DNA of 64,000 nucleotides. Origin: Centrapalus pauciflorus. Taxonomy: Eukaryota; Streptophyta; Magnoliopsida; Asterales; Asteraceae. This document shows positions 57,611-64,000 of this stretch, one piece after another; the first letter of the stretch is position 1, and the number at the start of each line of letters is the position of its first letter. Under the pieces are notes generated by a model that was not told the DNA's origin, made no database searches, and was given only the letters and a program-made list of their open reading frames with translations. The translations under genes and the position numbers were made by a program. The stretch spans positions 1 through 64,000 of the forward strand of contig JAANYP010004399.1 in the NCBI GenBank assembly GCA_020465985.1. Reading direction: 5' to 3'.

Positions 57611-60365
57611 ATGGACAACAGTTCTGCAAGTTCCTCTTACTATGACAATGTGTCAATGGCCAAACCCCCAAAGTTCAATCATCAGAACTTCTCTGGCTGG
57701 AAGTGCAGAATGATGCTCTATTTAGAGAATCTGGTTGTACAACTACTAGAGATAGTAATGGAAGGTCCCTATGTGCCAACTTCTGTTACTACCATAACTC
57801 CTGCTGTTGAAGGAGCAGCCCCTGAAATCAGAACCTTTGAGAAGGCCAAAGCTCAATGGTCTGATGAAGACAAAAGACTGGTTGCTCTGGATGCAAAAGC
57901 CAGTAATAACCTGGTTATCTCTCTGCCTGATGATGTGTTCAAACAGGTTGAGAAGATGAAGACTTCAAAGGAGATGTGGGATACTTTGTGTACCATCTAT
58001 GATGGACCCACAATCACACTGGACAACAGATTAATAATCTTGTTAGACAATATGAACTCTTCTTTGCAAAACCAAAGGAGACACTCATAGAAACCTACAC
58101 CAGGTTTACTGCTCTTGTTAATGATCTCAAAGCTGTTGGGATCACTAAGGACAGCCTGACCCTGGTGAACAAGTTCTTGGACATCCTACCTGAAGAATGG
58201 AACTACTTTTCTACCATCTTGATAAACTCAGGTACCATCAAAGGTATGGATCTGGTAAACTTATATGGATCTTTACTAAATGATGAGCAGTCAAGGCAGT
58301 AGAAGAGAAATGCCTTGGAAATGTTCAAGAGAGGTGCTGCCTTAGTGGCCAACGTGAGACAACCTGTTGGGCAGGAGTGTGATGTGTTCACACAATCTGA
58401 TCAACAGGTTGATGATGAAAGAGTGGAAATGTCTGATAAGGAAGACAGTGCAGAACTTGCTGAGCTTGATGATGAGCAAATAATAGCCATGCTTGTTAAA
58501 AGGTTCAACAAGAAGAGGTTTGGAAGAAATATGCTGCAGGGAAACTCAAATGCTGCCAAGAAGAAGGCATTTGATTAATCTAAAGCTGAGTTCTTCAAAT
58601 GTGGCAAAGCTGGCCATATAGCTGCTGACTGTGTGTCAAAAGCTGTTGGACAGTCTTCCAAACCATACAAGACTAACAGGGACGACGGCTACAGGGTTAA
58701 GTACCTTATGGCCATGGCAAAGCTGAAAAAGTTTGAAAACTCAGTGGCTTCCAACAAGCAAAAGGGACTGATGGCAGAGACATGTGACTGGGAGGAGTCT
58801 GATTCGTCCTCAGATGAAGAAGACAACAATTGTCTGATGGCCAATACTGATGTCCCATTAACTAGCAACTTCAAACAGGACTTGGCTGAAGCTGAAGCCT
58901 TCAGCAGCTTGGAGAATTGGAACCCTACAATGAGGTACAAGGTACAAAATTTTATGGCTTACAGTTCAAATGAAAAAGTAAAAATGTTTGAATATATGCT
59001 GGTTGATTTAAAACTGCTGTTGAGAAGCATTATGTTTTAATATCTTAAATCTCGAAGCTTAAAACTGATCTTGAAATTAAATCTAGTAAACTAGACAGTT
59101 TCCATAAGTTGGAAACTGAGCTTGATGAACTAAAACACATCAAATCTATTTTACTGGATGAAAAGAGAGAAACAGATGTAAAACATGCAAAGCTTCAAAA
59201 GATAGTTGACTCTTGGTGCCAATCAGCACAAAAAGTCAGCCATTGCATAAGTCAGCAGATCCCTGCACAAATCCAAGCCTATCTTGAAGGGGATCTTGAC
59301 ACAGCAGCTTCTATTGTTGAGATCAATAATCTGAAATATGACTTATCCACTCTTGGTGAGCTTCACAGTACTTTCATCCAGAAAGTTAATGGAAAGCTGG
59401 TCTCAACAAACAGGTTTGTCAGGCCTCAAAATACTGACAGCTTGTGTGAAAAAGGCCCAAAAGCTGATGATGGAATGGGTTCTCCATCACATCAGCTTGC
59501 TAAGTGCTCTGCTAATTCACACAAGCAAAGGAAAGGAAAACATGCTCAAGCTGCAGCGGTGGACACCAAACCTGTTGACAGAACATGCTCTGGGTCCAAA
59601 GCTGATGGTAAGAGACATGTTAATCCTTTTGATGCCAAACATTTTGAAAATAAGTTTTCAAGAGGTAAGCAGCCTACTTTTAACAAGGGTAAGTCTCATG
59701 TTGAAAGCAAATCTGCTGTGGTTTTAAATAAGTTTTCAAATCATAGTAGAAAACTGGTTATAAAGGAAAATAAGTCTTTCAAAACCAGAAACAGTGATTA
59801 TACTGATAGGCAACATCAATCACCTCTCAGTAAGGGCAAAGGCAAAGCCATTGCTCAACCTGAGAAATCTGGGAATAAGTTTCCCAAACCTGTGGAAGGT
59901 CAAAAACCAATCAAGCTTCCTGTTTTTGACATTTGTCCTCCCAAAAAGAGGAAAGAAGAAACAGGCAAAGCTGTTGCTATTGTGCCAACCACCAAATCTG
60001 TTGTTTTATCGAAAAATAGTAATAAGTTTGCTAAACCTGCTGATAAAATCAACAGAAATAATTTAGAATGTGTTTCTGAAAGCTCCTCCTCCAAAAAGGC
60101 CAAAAAGAGAAAATGCTATAAATGTGTGAGGAAGGCACACATGGCCAAAGACTGTCCTGAAACTGAGGACATGAGGCCTGCTGAATCTGCTAGTTCCATC
60201 ATTGTTAAAACAAGCAGTGTTGGAAGTAACTTAGTCAATGAGAGTGGTATCCAGACTGATACCATTCAAATAGGAAATATTAATGTGGATATTACTAGCC
60301 CATCAACACATGTTTATGAAGTAGGAGAACTCATCACTATGATGAGTTCCCCTAAATGTAACTAA
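57611..60365 (+). pseudogene. gag: Element F gag with two knuckle regions, broken
   Basis: ATG at 57611 (MDNSSASSSYYDNVS). Copia gag domain to about 58290, with a frameshift near 58025, TAG near 58302 and TAA at 58576. The first knuckle (about 58594-58635) has lost its first Cys (FFKCGKAGHIAADC). A coiled coil follows (59100-59400). The second knuckle near 60115 keeps all four ligands (CYKCVRKAHMAKDC) but not the usual Gly residues. It ends TAA at 60363-60365. The two-knuckle layout resembles B's gag. Confidence 0.8.
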
Positions 60366-60388
60366 TATTTTCCTATGACATTCTGCAG

Positions 60389-63300
60389 GACAAACAACCA
60401 TCCCAGGTTTGGTACTTGGACAGTGGTTTCTCAGGGCACATGATAGGTTGCAAGGACCTGCTGAATGATCTAAGGCCTGAAAAAGGGCCAAAAGTCACTT
60501 TTGGTGACAATGTACATGATCCACTAAGGGATATGGAACTCTTAAAGCTGGTGCTGCAGTGTTCAAAAGAGTAGCCTATGTGGTTGGGCTGAAACATAAC
60601 CTTGTTAGCATAAGTCAACTATGTGATGCTGGCTACAAGGTTAACTTTGATGAGCACCTGGGTTACATATTGGATCCCCAAGGCAAAGTTGTGTTGTGTG
60701 CTCAACGGAAGAAAGGTGTATATGTTGTGGATATGAAATCTGCTGATCCCACAACTGAAACCTGCTTTCTCACAAGAACAAATGCAGACCTAAACTGGTT
60801 ATGACACAAAAGGCTGTCACACCTGAACTTCAAGAACATCAACAAACTCTGTAAGAAAGAGTTGGTAACCGGTTTACCTTCCATGACTTTTGTTAAGGAT
60901 AAACTCTACACAGCTTGTGAAAAAGGCAAGCAGAGGAAATCATCTTTTAAATCCAAGAATAATTTTTCTATTGATACTCCTCTCTTCGTAATCCACATGG
61001 ACTTGTTTGGACCTGTCAATGTCCCAAGTCTAGGAGGAAGAAGATACACTCTAGTAATGGTTGATGAGTTCTCCAGGTTTACATGGGTAATCTTCTTGAA
61101 GAGCAAAGGAGAGGCTGCTAGAGAAATCATTGGATTTGTGAAAAAGTTGGAAATACTGAACTATGCTCAAGTAAAGCAGCTTAGAAGTGATCATGATACT
61201 GAATTCAGAAACAGTACTCTTGAAGACTTCTGTGAAAAAAAAGGGATCTCACAAAACTTTTCAGCCGTAAGAACTCCACAACAAAATGGAGTTGCTGAAA
61301 GGAGAAACAGAACCCTCATTGAAGCTGCTAGAACCATGCTGTGTGCATCTGGTTTACCTTCATCATTCTGGGCTGAAGCTGTTAACACTGCCTGCTTCAC
61401 TCAAAACAGATCCTTTGTGGTGAAAAGGATCAACAAGACTCCCTATGAGCTGCTCAAAGGGAGGAGGCCAAATATTAGCTACTTCCATGTGTTTGGATGT
61501 CCCTGCTTCATTCTGAATTAAAGGGATCAACTGGCAAAGTTTGAACCAAAAGCTAATGAAGTGTGTTTGTTGGTTATTCTGCTATCTCCAAAGCCTACAG
61601 AGTGTACAACAATAAAACAAAGGTGATAGATGAATCTATCAATGTCACCTTTGAAGAGTCCAAGAATGCTTCCACCAAAGATGTTCCTGAATCAGTTTCA
61701 GGAGAATTCAACTTTGATGATCTCATGCATTCAAATAGTGAAGAGGACTCAAAAGCTTCCACTACACCCAGTGTGGAACCTGTTAATCATGATGGGCATG
61801 ATGATGATTATGTCAATACACCCTATGTGAATAAGTGTACTGACTTAATTACAACTATATGTCCTGAACCAATCAATGCTGATTTTCCTGGATCCTCTGC
61901 TGATATGTTCAACAGTGGTCAGTCATGTTCAACAAGTGAACAGGCTCAAGACAACAGTGTGTCTAAAAATCTTGAGAGCTGTTCAACAGGACCTGCAGAA
62001 GATGCTAACAACTCAGGAGAATCCTCATTGAAGAATGATCCTAAGTGGATCAGATGTCACCCCCATGATCAAATAATTGGTGACATCAACAAAGGGGTAC
62101 AAACAAGGTGGGACAGCTTAGGGAACTTCTGTATGTTCTCTAGCTTTGTGTCCCTAATGGAGCCAAAGAAAGTGGATGAAGCACTTAAAGATGCCAATTG
62201 GATCACTGCCATGCAAGAGGAACTCTATCAGTTTGAAAGAAACATGGTATGGTAGTTGGTCCCTGCTCCTAAAGGTAAAACTATAATGGGCACTAAATGG
62301 GTTTTCAGGAACAAGATGGATGAGCAAGGTCATGTCATTAGAAATAAGGCAAGACTTGTTGCTCAGGGCTATAGACAGGAGGAAGGTATTGACTATGATG
62401 AAACATTTGCTCATGTGGCCAGGCTGGAGGCAATTCGTTTGTTTCTAGCCTACGGTGCTCATAAGAGCATGAAGGTATTCCAAATGGATGTGAAGAGTGC
62501 ATTTTCAATGGGAAGCTGCAAGAAGAAGTCTATGTAAAGCAGCGTCCAGGTTATGAGAATGAATATCATCCAGGTTTTGTCTATAAGTTGGACAAAGCCC
62601 TCTATGGTCTAAAACAAGCCCCTAGAGCCTGGTATGACACTCTTACTGATTTCCTTATGAGCAATGGGTATTCCAGAGGTAAAGTAGATACCACATTGTT
62701 CATAAAGAAGATGAAGTCTGATATGATGCTTGTTCAAATCTATGTGGATGACATAATATTTTGTTCTACCAATGAGCAGTTATGCAAGAATTTTTCATTA
62801 CTCATGAAATCCAAATATGAAATGAGTATGATGGGTGAACTTACTTTCTTTTTAGGATTACAGGTTAAACAAATCTCAAATGGAATTTTTATTAATCAAA
62901 GAAAGTATACCTTAGATCTACTGAAAAAGTTTAAATTTGATCAATGTTCTCCTATTAAAACCTCAATGGCAACCAATGTAAAGTTGGATGCAGATGCCAG
63001 TGGCAAAGCTGTTTCTGTAACAGCTTACAGAGGCATGATTGGGAGCTTGCTATATTTAACTGCTAGTAGACCTGATATTATGTTTGCTACCTGTTTATGT
63101 GCTAGGTTTCAAGCTGATCCAATAGAATCACATCTAACTGCTGTAAAAAGAATCTTCCGATACCTTAAGGGTACACCAGGTTTGGGTCTTAGGTATCCCA
63201 AAGACTTAAGCCTTGAACTAACAGGGTATTCAGATTTTTATTTTGCAGGTTGCAGGCTAGACAGGAAAAGCACAACAGGTGGATGTCAACTCCTTGGTGG

Positions 63301-63688
63301 TAAGTTGATAAGTTGGTGTAGCAAGAAGCAGAACTCAGTGTCTACTTCTACTGCTGAAGCTGAGTACATTGTTGCTGGAAGCTGCTGTGGGCAGATTCTG
63401 TGGATGCAACATCAGCTTGAAGATTATGGACTTGTAAATAGGAAAACTCCTATTCTGTGTGATAATACAAGTGCCATAGCTATCTCCAACAATCTAGTGT
63501 TTCACTCCAGAACAAAGCATATAGAAGTCAGACATCACTTTATCAGAGATCACATTCAGAAAGGTAATGTGGAGGTAAGTTTTATTTCCACTGATGAACA
63601 GCTTGCAGACATTTTCACCAAACCTCTTGATAAAAACAGGTTCAATTACCTTGTCAGCAAGCTGGGCATGTTAAACAAAAGTGACTAA
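60389..63688 (+). pseudogene. pol: Element F pol, all domains, multiple stops
   Basis: Protease DSGFSGHM near 60420 (the usual Cys is Phe). Then GAG-pre-integrase with a TGG-to-TGA stop near 60802, and integrase core with three acidic residues in place (HMDLFGP, SDHDTEF, ERRNRT). TAA near 61520, TAG near 62255, a frameshift near 62510, RT with YVDD at 62741-62752, and RNase H with SDFYFAG and AEAEY. It ends at TAA 63686-63688 after GMLNKSD. Clearly dead, but the RT to RNase H part (62588-63688) is still open. Confidence 0.85.
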
Positions 63689-64000
63689 GTGTCCTTAAAT
63701 GCTCTAAGACTTTATATGTCTCACACTGCTCAAGTTCTTTCAGAACAGCTTAGACAGAACAAGCTATGCATGTTCTATACTTAGCCGTTTTTTGCACAAC
63801 TTGAACAGCTTGGGCATATATCAGGTTTGACAACAACAGCTTATATGTCAAGCCTGATCTGATGATCAAATCTCCACCCTGCTCACTCTTTCAATCTGTC
63901 ATACAAGGCATTGTCTTGTAACCTGATCAGCTATTGCACAGAACATGTTGTTACATAGCTGAACAGGTTGAAGGAACAGCTTGAAGAGTGAACAAGCTTG
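63689..64000 (+). other. Element F sequence after pol, no gene
   Basis: Non-coding, rich in GAACAGCTT/AACAGGTT motifs like the F LTR. It runs to the edge; no PPT or LTR is seen yet. Confidence 0.7.

Larger units (their letters stand above)
56439..64000 (+). mobile_element. Element F: Ty1/copia nested in E, runs off right edge
   Basis: 5' LTR, PBS, gag, pol and part of the 3' region. Left end placed at TGTTAGGCAC (56439) because E's pol stops there and the resulting LTR (1108 bp) ends CTACA before the PBS. The 5 bases before (GATAA) would be the target site. The 3' LTR is not in the window. Confidence 0.75.

Overview
This 64 kb window looks like heterochromatic or intergenic DNA from a flowering plant, most likely a eudicot; I cannot name the species. 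I find no host gene, tRNA, rRNA or CRISPR array. Nearly everything is Ty1/copia LTR retrotransposon, plus one satellite-like tandem repeat. Three of the four clear primer-binding sites are complementary to initiator tRNA-Met (TGGTATCAGAGC) next to a gag start, long gag proteins carry CCHC knuckles and coiled coils, and a large extra ORF follows pol. These traits fit the Sirevirus-like side of Copia.

Layout. Element A (- strand, 1-1039 and 16313-17640) has its gag at the left edge and is split by element B. Element B (- strand, 1040-16312) sits in A's leader with a 5-bp duplication TTCGG. It is composite: a 5' LTR, intact long gag, nearly intact pol, a degraded 3' region and a PPT-LTR end, then a second 3' region with a large env-like gene and a second PPT-LTR end. 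A satellite of about 380 bp per unit follows (17641-18624), is split by element C (+ strand, 18625-32917, duplication AAGTT), and continues to 33345. Element D (- strand, 33346-45833) has a truncated 3' LTR. Its 5' LTR is shared with the tail of a second unit D' (45834-46818). The satellite resumes (46819-51669) with a repair-like scar at 48599-48840. Element E (+ strand, from 51670) has LTR, leader, gag and the start of pol, and is then interrupted at 56439 by element F (+ strand, 56439 to beyond the end), which has LTR, gag and pol.

How the parts work together. In each element, gag would build the particle and protease-integrase-RT-RNase H would process, copy and insert it; LTRs supply promoter and polyadenylation signals. 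In C and D the sequence also suggests two RNA-processing devices. One is a phase-0 GT-AG intron of about 280 bp joining gag to pol. The other is a private transcription unit for the env-like gene: a TATA-like box, a GT-AG leader intron of about 1 kb, and an ATG 1-5 bases after the acceptor. Each family also carries its own dense short-motif array in its leader, and in B, C and D again before the env-like ORF. Almost every coding region except B's gag carries stops or frameshifts, so most copies are dead. C is still a very recent insertion, because its two 346-bp LTRs differ at one base.

Limits: all comparisons are by eye between copies inside the window. Splice sites, promoters and repeat functions are inferences. 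The first amino acid of several ORFs is not ATG, so starts are given only where an ATG is visible.
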